From assembly GCF_001434835.1 (NCBI RefSeq), contig NZ_AZDV01000001.1, positions 37,161 to 101,160 on the forward strand: a stretch of 64,000 bases of DNA, in the 5' to 3' direction. The position numbers and the translations under genes were made by a program. Of this stretch, positions 41,882-51,264 are shown piece after piece. Source of the stretch: Levilactobacillus acidifarinae DSM 19394 = JCM 15949. Its GTDB lineage: Bacteria > Bacillota > Bacilli > Lactobacillales > Lactobacillaceae. Within the stretch, counting starts at the first letter, position 1. Each line of letters starts with the position of its first letter. Under the pieces are notes generated by a model. It was not told where the DNA came from. It did not search any database and saw only the letters and a list, made by a program, of their open reading frames with translations.

Positions 41882-43459
41882 ATGAGTGAAAAAAATTTAG
41901 CAACGGCGGTAGATAAGCGGCGGACCTTCGCCATTATCTCTCACCCCGATGCCGGGAAAACCACGATCACCGAACAACTCCTGCTGTTCGGGGGCGTCGT
42001 GCGGGAAGCCGGAACGGTCAAGGCCCGCAAGAGTGGAAACTTTGCCAAGTCCGATTGGATGGAAATTGAACAAAAGCGGGGCATCTCGGTCACGAGTTCC
42101 GTGATGCAATTCGACTACCAGGGCAAACGGATCAACATCCTGGACACCCCTGGACACGAAGACTTCTCCGAAGATACCTACCGGACGCTGATGGCCGTCG
42201 ACTCGGCCGTCATGGTCATCGACTCGGCCAAGGGGATTGAACCGCAGACCAAGAAGTTGTTCAAGATCTGTAAGATGCGGGGCATCCCGATCTTTACCTT
42301 CATGAACAAGCTGGACCGCGATGGGCGCGATCCGTTAGACCTGATTGCCGAACTCGAAGACGTTTTGGGCATCGAAGGCTATCCCATGAACTGGCCGATT
42401 GGGATGGGCAAGGAACTGAAGGGGTTATACGACCGGTACCATCACCGTGTGGCCCTGTTCCATAAGGACGCGCAGGGTAACCAGTACCTGCCGTTAAACG
42501 ACGACGGGGACCTGGTGACGCCCAACGCCTTAGAAGAAGACGATTGGTACACCGAAGCCCGGGAGAACATGCAAATGATCGAAGAGGCGGGGAACCCGTT
42601 TGACGCGGCCAAAATCGCTGCCGGGGACCAAACACCGGTCTTCTTCGGCTCGGCGCTAGCCAACTTCGGGGTGCAGACCTTCCTGGACACCTACCTGGAA
42701 TATGCGCCACAGCCGGCTACCCACCACACGGAAACCGACGGGGACGTGGCCCCGACCAATCCAGAATTCTCCGGTTTCGTGTTCAAGATTCAGGCCAACA
42801 TGAACCCGCATCACAGAGACCGGATCGCCTTCGTGCGAATCTGCTCCGGAGAATTCGACCGGGGGATGGACGTGACCCAAGAACGGACCGGCAAGAAGTT
42901 GCGGCTCTCTAACGTGACGGAGTTCATGGCCGATACCCGCGAAAACGTGGAAACGGCCGTGGCTGGCGACATCATCGGATTGTACGATACCGGAAACTTC
43001 CAGATCGGGGATGCCATTTATACCGGTAAAAAGGATATTCGCTTTGAAAAGTTACCGCAATTTACGCCAGAACTTTTCGTGCGGGTTTCCGCGAAGAACG
43101 TGATGAAGCAAAAGTCCTTCCACAAAGGGATCGACCAACTGGTCCAAGAAGGGGCCGTCCAGCTCTACACGGCCTATACGACCGGCGACTACATCTTAGG
43201 GGCCGTCGGGCAACTCCAGTTTGAAGTCTTCCAGTTCCGGATGAAAAACGAGTATAACTCCGACGTCATCATGGAACCGATGGGCAAAAAGACCGCCCGT
43301 TGGATTAAGCCCGAGCAATTGGACGAACGGATGTCGTCGTCCCGGAACCTCCTGGTCAAGGACCGGCAAGGCCAACCGCTGTTTCTGTTTGAAAATCAAT
43401 TTGCGGAACGCTGGTTCAAGGATAAGTACCCGGACGTTGAGTTGACGTCTAAGCTCTAA
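41882..43459 (+). CDS. prfC: Peptide chain release factor 3
   Basis: The 525-residue GTPase has the P-loop SHPDAGKTT, the switch [26 protein letters not shown] (NKxD) and RF3-specific [25 protein letters not shown] near the C-terminus. RF3 removes RF1/RF2 from ribosomes after peptide release. GTGAGGAACGA precedes the ATG. Confidence 0.97.
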   Translation: MSEKNLATAVDKRRTFAIISHPDAGKTTITEQLLLFGGVVREAGTVKARKSGNFAKSDWMEIEQKRGISVTSSVMQFDYQGKRINILDTPGHEDFSEDTYRTLMAVDSAVMVIDSAKGIEPQTKKLFKICKMRGIPIFTFMNKLDRDGRDPLDLIAELEDVLGIEGYPMNWPIGMGKELKGLYDRYHHRVALFHKDAQGNQYLPLNDDGDLVTPNALEEDDWYTEARENMQMIEEAGNPFDAAKIAAGDQTPVFFGSALANFGVQTFLDTYLEYAPQPATHHTETDGDVAPTNPEFSGFVFKIQANMNPHHRDRIAFVRICSGEFDRGMDVTQERTGKKLRLSNVTEFMADTRENVETAVAGDIIGLYDTGNFQIGDAIYTGKKDIRFEKLPQFTPELFVRVSAKNVMKQKSFHKGIDQLVQEGAVQLYTAYTTGDYILGAVGQLQFEVFQFRMKNEYNSDVIMEPMGKKTARWIKPEQLDERMSSSRNLLVKDRQGQPLFLFENQFAERWFKDKYPDVELTSKL

Positions 43460-43476
43460 AATAAATATTATTATAT

Positions 43477-43516
43477 AGCCCCCAACTACGCTAACCGGCG
43501 TGGTTGGGGGCTTTTG
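43477..43516 (+). terminator. Terminator of prfC
   Basis: AGCCCCCAAC pairs with GTTGGGGGCT, followed by TTTT. Confidence 0.85.
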
Positions 43517-43628
43517 TGGGCTGAAACGCAATATTCAACGGGAAGTTAATCGTTTTAGCCTTGTGAATTTATGGGAATTTAACCCGTGCTATCGTGGAAT
43601 CAATGCTAGTGAAAAGGGGTTAAGAAAC

Positions 43629-45758
43629 ATGAAACAACGATGGTACTGGGGCGCTTTATTAGGACTCCTGTGCCTGCTGGGACCAGTTACTAAAGTGCAT
43701 GCCGAAACGGCGGCACAGTTTATTTCGCGGGCACCGCAGGGGATTGCGCTAAAAAATGCGTTTGTAACGGGTGATCATCCCGTGGGGAGTTCTCAGAAAA
43801 ATAGTGCGCTGGTCATCTCGGCCGAGGACAGCTCAGTTAAAACGCAAGCGGTATTGGTGACGAGTGCGCCCCATCAGTTTGGAACGATTTGGTCGCAGGC
43901 AGGTAATGAATTTGATTTGACCCATGATGTGACGACGTCAATGTGGATGTATTTTGGAGACAAAAAAGAAAACGCGGCGGACGGGATGGCTTTGGTGATC
44001 CATAACGATCCTCGGGGGCGTAAAGCGATGCCGCAGTTTTCGAATAATATTTTGGGGGAAACGTTGGGCGTCTGGGGCGTTGATAACCAAAGCAAAAGAA
44101 CGAATCCGCAAGAAATTGCAGCGACGGCCATCCAAAATAGTTGGGCGTTGGAATTTGACACGTTTTTAAATAAAGCTAACGATTATAAGGCCGCGGGAAA
44201 GGGAACGTCATTTGATACAAAATTAAAGGGTCCCCACATTGCGGCAAATTATCCCGGGGAGGCGGGGAGCTACACGGCCAATAAAGTGACCTCACTGCTT
44301 CCTGGGAATAAGCCCCAGTACTACTTTAATTTAAACCATATCAATCCCATCCAAGGCAATAAGGACTTCCTGTCTAATGGGCGTTGGCACCACCTAACTT
44401 TAGACTGGCAAAGTCAGAGTCAAACGTTAACCTACACGTTTAACGATAAGGATCCCCAGACGGAAGAACCTTTAGCGGGGATTCAACGGTCGGTTAAACT
44501 AGATTTAAAGAAAATTGATCCCGAAAATACGGGTAAGGCAACTTGGGGCTTCACGGGGTCTAATGGGGATGAAGCGGCTAATAATCTCGTGATTTTTGAG
44601 GGGGTTCCCGGATTAGTCAATGCATCAGCGCAAGCCACGTTAACGGATTTAACCACGCATAAATCCGTGGGCGCTGGCGGCGAGGTGCGAGGAGACAGTC
44701 CCGTACAACTTGATTATCGGGTGAAATACCACGATGGTAAGCAAGATTGGCAAGGCATTCAGATGGCAATTCAGTTACCAGAACGGGTCCGGTTTACAAC
44801 CGGAAAAATCGTGTATCCGAATCGACAGACCCAAGAACTAGACCTGACGCGGATGGAAAACGGCCGCTTAGTCGCAGAACTTAAACATACGCTGACTGCC
44901 CAGAATACCGAAGCAACGGTTCAATTAACCGGGACAACACAAAACGACGTTCAGCCGCAACCGGTCGCTTTAACGCGGGCTAGTTTTTCGGCAATCAACG
45001 GAATTGCGACCACGGCGTTGCCAAGGTTTAAAATCACCCCTAATTTTAAACTGGATCTGCAACCGACTAGTCCGGATAAAGTGACCATTAAGCATGGTCA
45101 GACCACGACCATCAAGGGCAACGTGTCGTGGCCCAATAGTATCCAATTGACCAATCAAGACCTACGGGTTCAGGCGCAGATCAATGGCATCAACCAGAAG
45201 CCCCAAGCACTGACGGGGAAAGTTACGGGAGAGGTCACTTATGTACCAGCTGCGAAAAGCTTAAAGGGCGGTCATAATGACGTTCAATTGAAGGTTTACG
45301 ATACCTATGGCAACACCTCGCAACCGATTAAGGTTGACGTTTACGTGATTGGAACACTGTCGTTAGACCTTGTACGGAGTGGGAATTTTCAGACCACAAC
45401 CTTAACGGGACAGTCGCAGGCTAACGTTGTTCGTGAAGGGGATTGGAAAGTGTTGGTCCGAGATACTCGTGCGGAAGGGACGCCGTGGCAACTGCAAGTG
45501 GCCGCAACGCCGTTCACGCGAACGGACGATCACCCGTTGGATGGTCAATTAGTGTATGTGGAGGGGACGCAAAGTACCCCCATTTCAACTAAGCCGGTTC
45601 CCATTCACCGTGGTGCGGCGATGGACGATCAGCCGGTGACCAACGTCACATCGACCTGGGATGATCAGCGTGGACTCAGTTTAAACGTTGGAAGCCAGGC
45701 GCTAACTGGTCAATACCAGGCTGAAATTCTCTGGTCACTGAACGATGCCCCGAATTAA
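43629..45758 (+). CDS. Secreted L-type-lectin / WxL-domain surface protein (copy 1)
   Basis: ATG 43629 follows AAAGGGG; the longer frame has no ribosome binding site. The 709-residue protein has a signal peptide (cut after KVHA, about residue 26), a legume-lectin-like domain to about residue 320 (FGTIWSQ, SMWMYFGD, DGMALVIHND, WALEFDTF, GRWHHLTLDW, ATWGFTGSNGD), then beta-sandwich repeats, and a C-terminal WxL domain with WQLQVAATPF and AEILWSLNDAP. WxL domains attach to peptidoglycan, so this is a wall-bound adhesin or carbohydrate binder. Third codon positions are visibly richer in A/T than in the paralogue downstream. Confidence 0.85.
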   Translation: MKQRWYWGALLGLLCLLGPVTKVHAETAAQFISRAPQGIALKNAFVTGDHPVGSSQKNSALVISAEDSSVKTQAVLVTSAPHQFGTIWSQAGNEFDLTHDVTTSMWMYFGDKKENAADGMALVIHNDPRGRKAMPQFSNNILGETLGVWGVDNQSKRTNPQEIAATAIQNSWALEFDTFLNKANDYKAAGKGTSFDTKLKGPHIAANYPGEAGSYTANKVTSLLPGNKPQYYFNLNHINPIQGNKDFLSNGRWHHLTLDWQSQSQTLTYTFNDKDPQTEEPLAGIQRSVKLDLKKIDPENTGKATWGFTGSNGDEAANNLVIFEGVPGLVNASAQATLTDLTTHKSVGAGGEVRGDSPVQLDYRVKYHDGKQDWQGIQMAIQLPERVRFTTGKIVYPNRQTQELDLTRMENGRLVAELKHTLTAQNTEATVQLTGTTQNDVQPQPVALTRASFSAINGIATTALPRFKITPNFKLDLQPTSPDKVTIKHGQTTTIKGNVSWPNSIQLTNQDLRVQAQINGINQKPQALTGKVTGEVTYVPAAKSLKGGHNDVQLKVYDTYGNTSQPIKVDVYVIGTLSLDLVRSGNFQTTTLTGQSQANVVREGDWKVLVRDTRAEGTPWQLQVAATPFTRTDDHPLDGQLVYVEGTQSTPISTKPVPIHRGAAMDDQPVTNVTSTWDDQRGLSLNVGSQALTGQYQAEILWSLNDAPN

Positions 45759-45800
45759 TTTTGAGGGACAATTGGCATTTAGTTGACGAAGATTAACGTC

Positions 45801-45843
45801 AAAGCGACAATTATTCCTGAATTCGGAATGGTTGTCGCTTTTA
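45801..45843 (+). terminator. Terminator between the lectin paralogues
   Basis: AAAGCGACAA pairs with TTGTCGCTTT, with ATTCC/GGAAT inside; the right arm runs into TTTT. Confidence 0.85.
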
Positions 45844-45982
45844 GGTTGGACGGAATCACCCGGTCAAAAAATAAACTAAGATTAACGATTTTTGCACCGG
45901 TTATCGGGGGACAAGTCTTTCTAATACGGCATAACTGTTTTATCATATAAAATGGTTACAGTATAAGAAGGAGGCGTCGGCG

Positions 45983-48112
45983 ATGAACTTACGACGAGGA
46001 CTACGTGCGTTGTTTAGCGTGTTTTTGACGTTATGGGTGGGCCTCACTGTGGCGCACGCCGATGCGGATTACGATAACGCGTTGGCGACCGCCCCTCAGG
46101 GAATTGCGTTAGATCAGATCTTTACGCCCGGGGAGACCGCGAATAACAAGGCACGGGTGGTCAATACCACCAACTCACAGACGGCGGGCACGCAGGCCGT
46201 GATGGTCACCAACGCAAAGGACCAATTCGGAACGATTTGGTCCACGGATGATAATGCGTTTGACCTTAATCAGGATGAAAGCGTTTCGATGTGGATGTAT
46301 TTCGGCAATAAGGCCGCTAACGCCGCCGATGGCATGGCGTTTGTGCTCCAAAATGACGGCCGGGGCGTGGCGGCAACGCCGAACTTTGGCAAGAAAATCT
46401 CCGGGGAAACCCTGGGCGTCTGGGCGGTCGACACGAATACCAAGCAGACCGATCCGGCGGCCCTGGCGAAACTGGCTATTCAAAACAGTTGGGCGTTGGA
46501 ATTTGACACCCACCTCAACAAATCCAGTAGCTACAGCAAGGCCGGGGACGCCGATTCCTTTGACGTGGGCCTGACCGGTCCCCACTTGGCGTCAGCCTAT
46601 CCGGGGGAAGGGAGTAGCTATCAGATGGTGAAGACGAGTGGCCTGCTGATTACCCAGAAGGCTTACTACGCCACCCTGGCCCATCAAGGCGTGATTGCGG
46701 GGGGCAACGACCTGCTGTCTAACGGGCGTTGGCATCACGTGACGCTGGACTGGGACGCTAGCGCCAAGAAGATGACCTACATCTTTGACGATAAGGACCC
46801 GGAAACCGGCAACGAACAGACCGGGACGGCCCAGGCGGTGACGGTTGATCCGGCCATCGTCGACCCGGACAATACGGGGAAGGTCCGTTGGGGGTTCACG
46901 GGTGCGACCGGGAGCAGTTACGCCAATAACCTGGTGATCTTTGAAAAGGTACCGGGACTCGTCGAAACCAAGGCCGCGGCGACATTAACCGATCTTAACA
47001 CGGGGAAGGTGCTCAAAGACGGCGAAAGTATCCGGGGAACTCACGAAGTTCAACTCGATTACGCGTTGACCTATGAGGGCGGCAAGCAGTCGTGGAAAGA
47101 TGTTACGGCCAAGCTGAAGCTACCAAACGATTTAAAATTTGAGAAGATTAACGTGACTTACGCGAACGGTGAGCAACAAACGGTTGATCCCAACGAAATC
47201 ACGGACGATCAATTGAGCTTTAAGCTCGACCAGGACCTCTCGACGACTAACGAGACGGCCCGGATTCGGTTGACCGGAGCGGTGAGTGACCAGAAACAAG
47301 CCGTCGATGTGGCGGCCAAGACCAGTACCTTTACGGCGGTCAACGGTGTGGCGACGGCCGACACGGTGCGATTTACCATCGACCCCAAACTCGATATCGA
47401 CTTACTGTTGACCTCGGCATCAACGGTCAACATCGAAGCGGGAACCACAACGACCGTTAAGGGCCAAGTTTTCGTGCCCGAGGGGATCACCATAACTAAC
47501 GATGATTTGACGGTTCACCCAATCCTTAACGGGACTGCCATGCCTGCCGAAAAGATTGAGGATCCTGACGATAATATGAGTGGGAAGGTGCGGTACACCC
47601 CCGCAGTTAAGGACCTGATCGTGGGCAAGAACACGGTGGATCTGTACGTTGAGGATAACTACGGGAACCGGTCCAACAAGATTACGGTGACCATTAACGT
47701 AACCGGGGGACTAACCTTCGACCAGGTGGCCGAAAACAGTTCCTTTAAGGCGACGACCCTGACGGGAAGTTCCCAAAAGGTCCACCGAACGAATGACTGG
47801 ACCGTCCGGATTTTAGACACCCGAGCGGCCGGGGCGAAATGGAGTCTGCAAGCCGCCGTGGGAGAGTTCACCACTAGTGACGGCCAAAAGTTAGCGGGGG
47901 GCTTAACCTACTCGGATGGTCAAGAACAAATCAAATTGACCAGCGCCCCGACGACCATTCATCAGGGCACGTCGAGCGCCAATCAGGATGTCACCGATGT
48001 GGTGGACGACTGGACCGATGACACGGGGATTCATTTAACGGTCAACGGGGATGCACTCAGTGGCGACTATAGCGGCCAAATCGATTGGACGCTAACGGAC
48101 GCGCCCTCGTAA
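45983..48112 (+). CDS. Secreted L-type-lectin / WxL-domain surface protein (copy 2)
   Basis: The product is again exactly 709 residues with the same order: signal peptide (to about AHA, residue 26), lectin domain (SMWMYFGN, DGMAFVLQND, WALEFDTH, GRWHHVTLDW, VRWGFTGATG), Ig-like repeats and a C-terminal WxL domain (WSLQAAVGEF, GQIDWTLTDAP). AGGAGG lies before ATG 45983. It is separated from copy 1 by a terminator, so the two are transcribed separately. Codon use here matches the surrounding genome better. Confidence 0.87.
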   Translation: MNLRRGLRALFSVFLTLWVGLTVAHADADYDNALATAPQGIALDQIFTPGETANNKARVVNTTNSQTAGTQAVMVTNAKDQFGTIWSTDDNAFDLNQDESVSMWMYFGNKAANAADGMAFVLQNDGRGVAATPNFGKKISGETLGVWAVDTNTKQTDPAALAKLAIQNSWALEFDTHLNKSSSYSKAGDADSFDVGLTGPHLASAYPGEGSSYQMVKTSGLLITQKAYYATLAHQGVIAGGNDLLSNGRWHHVTLDWDASAKKMTYIFDDKDPETGNEQTGTAQAVTVDPAIVDPDNTGKVRWGFTGATGSSYANNLVIFEKVPGLVETKAAATLTDLNTGKVLKDGESIRGTHEVQLDYALTYEGGKQSWKDVTAKLKLPNDLKFEKINVTYANGEQQTVDPNEITDDQLSFKLDQDLSTTNETARIRLTGAVSDQKQAVDVAAKTSTFTAVNGVATADTVRFTIDPKLDIDLLLTSASTVNIEAGTTTTVKGQVFVPEGITITNDDLTVHPILNGTAMPAEKIEDPDDNMSGKVRYTPAVKDLIVGKNTVDLYVEDNYGNRSNKITVTINVTGGLTFDQVAENSSFKATTLTGSSQKVHRTNDWTVRILDTRAAGAKWSLQAAVGEFTTSDGQKLAGGLTYSDGQEQIKLTSAPTTIHQGTSSANQDVTDVVDDWTDDTGIHLTVNGDALSGDYSGQIDWTLTDAPS

Positions 48113-48130
48113 CGAAAATAAGCCGTCAAA

Positions 48131-48165
48131 AAAACGATGTTTCCCGGTGTGGGAAACATCGTTTT
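48131..48165. terminator. Bidirectional terminator
   Basis: AAAACGATGTTTCC pairs with GGGAAACATCGTTTT between the converging lectin and nox genes. Confidence 0.88.
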
Positions 48166-48178
48166 AAGTTGGCATAAA

Positions 48179-49525
48179 TTACACTTGGGCAACCTTGGCT
48201 TGTGCCGCTTGGGCCAGGATGTTCAGGTAGTTGAACGGCCGGTCAAAGTTTGGCTGGAACAACATGTCGACCATAGCTAAGTCGTCGATGGTGTTGTTGT
48301 TTTGGATGCAGACGGAGAGGGTGTTGGCGGATTGTGAGACGTCATACTTGCTCATCAAAGCGCCCCCCAAGATACGCTTGGTGTCCGGGTCGAAGACCAG
48401 CGACATCAAGACGGGTTCCGTGGTGGGCATGAATTCGGGCCGGTAGTTATCTGTGATGATGACTTGGTCGGCCTTGACGTCCTGTTGGTGGGCGGCGGCT
48501 AAAGTCAGCCCGGTCGAGACGATGGTTCGGCCGTACAGTGCCAAACCGGAGGAGGATTGCGTGCCTAAGTACTTAACGGTGGGGTTAGTCAGGTTCTTCC
48601 CCACCAGAATCCCTTGACGCACGGCGTTAGTGGCTAAGGGGATGTAAGCACTTTGGTGAGTAGGGTTATAGTGCACGGCGGCACTGTCCCCGGCGGCAAA
48701 AATATCAGGGTTAGAAGAACGCATGTAATCGTCGGTCAGAATGGCACCGTTGGGAGCCATGTCGACCTGGCCTTTAAGTAAGCCGGTGTTGGGCCGAAAG
48801 CCAATGCACAGGATGGCTAAGTCGGTCTGGTAACGTCCCTTGTCGGTATTGATGGTTAAGCTTCCGTCGGCCGCGTCTTCGAAGTTGGCGACGGTTTCCC
48901 CTAAGGCCAGTTGGACCCCGTGGTCGCGGTAGTCCTGTTCGATGGTGTCCGTGAACTGGGCGTCGAAGTACTTGGGCATCACGCGGTCTTGGGCGTCGAT
49001 CAACGTAACGTCGTGACCGGTGGTGGAGTAAGCTTCTGCCAGCTCAGCACCGATGTAGCCGGCCCCAATCACGGTAATGCGTTTGGCGTTTTTGGCGTCT
49101 TCAAACAACGTCTGGGCGTGGTTCCAGTTTTTGCACAGCTTGACCTTGGCGTTATCGATGCCCGGGATTTTCGGGACGATGGGCCAGGAGCCACTGGTCA
49201 TGACCAGCTTATCGTAGGCCGTGGTGGTTTGTTCGTGAGTGGTCAGATCTTCGACCGTGACCGTCTTTTGGGCGGCATCGACGGCTAAAACATTGTGATT
49301 CATTTGGACATCAGCACCCAGTTGATGTAATTCCTTGGGATTGGAGTAGAAGAGACCTTGCGGATCGGCGACTTGGCCGCCTAAATATAAAGCGATTCCA
49401 CAAGACAGGAACGAAATGTTATCGTTACGTTCGTAGACCGTAACTTCGGCATCGGGATGATCAGCCAGGATTTGTTTAATGGCAAAGGTGCCCGCATGAG
49501 TACAACCAATAACTGTGACTTTCAT
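48179..49525 (-). CDS. nox: NADH oxidase (FAD/CoA-disulfide-reductase family)
   Basis: The 448-residue flavoprotein starts KVTVIGCTHAGTFAIKQI, has the single redox Cys in SFLSCGIALYLGG (about residue 42), a second dinucleotide motif ITVIGAGYIGAELAEA for NADH, and the FAD motif DIFAAGDSAAVHYN. This matches water-forming NADH oxidases of lactic acid bacteria, which regenerate NAD+ with oxygen. GGGAGG precedes the ATG. Its promoter region holds several palindromes suited to a redox regulator. Confidence 0.92.
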   Translation of the reverse strand: MKVTVIGCTHAGTFAIKQILADHPDAEVTVYERNDNISFLSCGIALYLGGQVADPQGLFYSNPKELHQLGADVQMNHNVLAVDAAQKTVTVEDLTTHEQTTTAYDKLVMTSGSWPIVPKIPGIDNAKVKLCKNWNHAQTLFEDAKNAKRITVIGAGYIGAELAEAYSTTGHDVTLIDAQDRVMPKYFDAQFTDTIEQDYRDHGVQLALGETVANFEDAADGSLTINTDKGRYQTDLAILCIGFRPNTGLLKGQVDMAPNGAILTDDYMRSSNPDIFAAGDSAAVHYNPTHQSAYIPLATNAVRQGILVGKNLTNPTVKYLGTQSSSGLALYGRTIVSTGLTLAAAHQQDVKADQVIITDNYRPEFMPTTEPVLMSLVFDPDTKRILGGALMSKYDVSQSANTLSVCIQNNNTIDDLAMVDMLFQPNFDRPFNYLNILAQAAQAKVAQV

Positions 49526-49557
49526 AAGATGGTGCCTCCCAAAATAAGTGATTTTTG

Positions 49558-49666
49558 ATTGAATTGAATTTCACAAGTGAAACCAAATAAAAAATCAATT
49601 CAATTGATTACAACTTTATTTTAAACAACTCATCACAAATGTCAACATTTTTTGTGATGTGTCACA
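49558..49666 (-). promoter_or_regulatory. nox promoter with several operator-like palindromes
   Basis: On the minus strand TTGACA (49645-49640), 16 bases and TAAAAT (49623-49618) form a strong promoter. Around it lie ATCACAAA/TTTGTGAT (49632-49639 with 49651-49658), spanning the -35, TGTGA-N4-TCACA (49653-49666), TTTCAC-AA-GTGAAA (49569-49582) and ATTGAATTGA/TCAATTCAAT (49558-49567 with 49595-49604). TTGTGA/TCACAA half-sites suggest Rex; TGTGA-N4-TCACA suggests a CRP/FNR-family (Flp) protein. Confidence 0.55.
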
Positions 49667-49763
49667 CATTGAGGTGGCGTGCCCCCCGGGACGAGCCTAG
49701 TGTTCTCCGTGAAAAAGCGGTAAACTTAGAGACAACATTAGTGAGAAAAGGAGTTCCTTAACC

Positions 49764-51200
49764 ATGATTGGAAAACATTTAACTGCCTGTACCTCGGTAT
49801 TAGTCGGGAAGGCGGCCACCGTGGATGGCTCGACGCTGATTGCCAGAAACGATGACACGTTCTTGCCATTAACGCCGCAACGCTTCTACGTACACCCCGC
49901 CGAACACGACCAACCGGCGCGGACCTGGACGTCGAATCAAAACGGATTTACGGCCCCAATTCCTAGCGATGGTCACCGCTACTTAGCCACGCCTAATGTG
50001 GAGATCGACAAGACCGGTGAATACGCCGAAAGTGGAATCAACGACCAGAACGTGGCGATGAGTGCCACCGAAAGTGTCTATGGGAATCCGGACGCCTTGG
50101 CCTATGACCCGTTGGTGGCCAACGGTTTAGCCGAAGATTCGTTGCAAACGATGGTTCTGCCGTACATCACCTCGGCTCGAGATGGGGTGCGTTACTTAGG
50201 CAAGTTGATCAAGCAATACGGGTCACCTGAAGGCAACGGCGTGCTGTTCTCCGATAATCAAGAAGTTTGGTACATGGAAATCGTGACGGGCCATCACTGG
50301 GTCGCCCAACGGATCCCGGATGACGCCTACGCGGTGACCGCTAACCAGGTGGCCATTCAACAGGTGACCTTCGACGATCCCGATAACTTCATGTTTTCTG
50401 CGGGGATTCAAGCCTTCGTGGCTGAACATCATTTGAATCCCGACCAGGATGGCTGGAACTTCCGCCACATCTTTGGCACCAGTACCGAAAAGGACCGGCA
50501 CTACAACACGCCACGGGTCTGGTTCGGCCAACGGGTGTTGAATCCGGAAATCGAACAGGATCCGCAATCGAGTGACCTGCCGTTTATTTGTCGGACCAGT
50601 CACAAGATCAGTGTAGAGGACGTTGAATACATCCTAAGTTCCCACTACAATGAAACACCGTACGATCCGTTGGGCCACGGTCCCGAAGACTTGCGGACTA
50701 AGTTCCGGCCAATTTCGATGAACCGGACGCAAAACTCGCACGTTTTACAGATCCGTAACGACGTGCCCGCCGACCGGTCGGCTCTCATGTGGTTATGCTT
50801 CGGGGTGCCAGCGTTCAGTCCCTACGTGCCGTTCTTTGCCAACGTCACGGACACCGACCCATCGTACAGCCAGACGCCGCGGCGTTTGGACGACCAGAGT
50901 GCCTACTGGATGTACCGCAAGTTGTCGATGATCGTGGAATCCCACTACCGCGACTTTATCGAACAGGACGTCGATTACGTGACGGCCGCTAAGCAGGCCT
51001 TACGGACTCACGTGGCTCAGACGTTGGCCCACGCCGACCAGGAGCAGTTGAGTGGGGCGGCGTTAACCGACTACTTGACCGATCGGAACCACGCGGTCAC
51101 GGCCACCATGCGCCAGACCACCACACAGTTTACTAACGACTTGATTGAAAAAGGCCTGACGTTATCGGGTCTGACCTTCAACATGGATAAAAATCTTTAA
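49764..51200 (+). CDS. Dipeptidase, C69 family
   Basis: The 478-residue protein begins MIGKHLTACTSVLVGKAATVDGSTLIARNDD; Cys9 is the expected N-terminal nucleophile after removal of a short propeptide, as in PepD enzymes of lactobacilli. Further family blocks are GVLFSDNQEVWYMEIVTGHHWVAQRIPDD and CFGVPAFSPYVPFF. It cleaves a broad range of dipeptides in the cytoplasm. AAAGGAG precedes the ATG. Confidence 0.92.
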   Translation: MIGKHLTACTSVLVGKAATVDGSTLIARNDDTFLPLTPQRFYVHPAEHDQPARTWTSNQNGFTAPIPSDGHRYLATPNVEIDKTGEYAESGINDQNVAMSATESVYGNPDALAYDPLVANGLAEDSLQTMVLPYITSARDGVRYLGKLIKQYGSPEGNGVLFSDNQEVWYMEIVTGHHWVAQRIPDDAYAVTANQVAIQQVTFDDPDNFMFSAGIQAFVAEHHLNPDQDGWNFRHIFGTSTEKDRHYNTPRVWFGQRVLNPEIEQDPQSSDLPFICRTSHKISVEDVEYILSSHYNETPYDPLGHGPEDLRTKFRPISMNRTQNSHVLQIRNDVPADRSALMWLCFGVPAFSPYVPFFANVTDTDPSYSQTPRRLDDQSAYWMYRKLSMIVESHYRDFIEQDVDYVTAAKQALRTHVAQTLAHADQEQLSGAALTDYLTDRNHAVTATMRQTTTQFTNDLIEKGLTLSGLTFNMDKNL

Positions 51201-51209
51201 ATGACCTAA

Positions 51210-51252
51210 AAAATCCGTCTCACCGATGATGTTTACCGGTGAGACGGATTTT
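51210..51252. terminator. Bidirectional terminator
   Basis: AAAATCCGTCTCACCG pairs perfectly with CGGTGAGACGGATTTT. Confidence 0.9.
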
Positions 51253-51264
51253 GTGATGGTTGAA

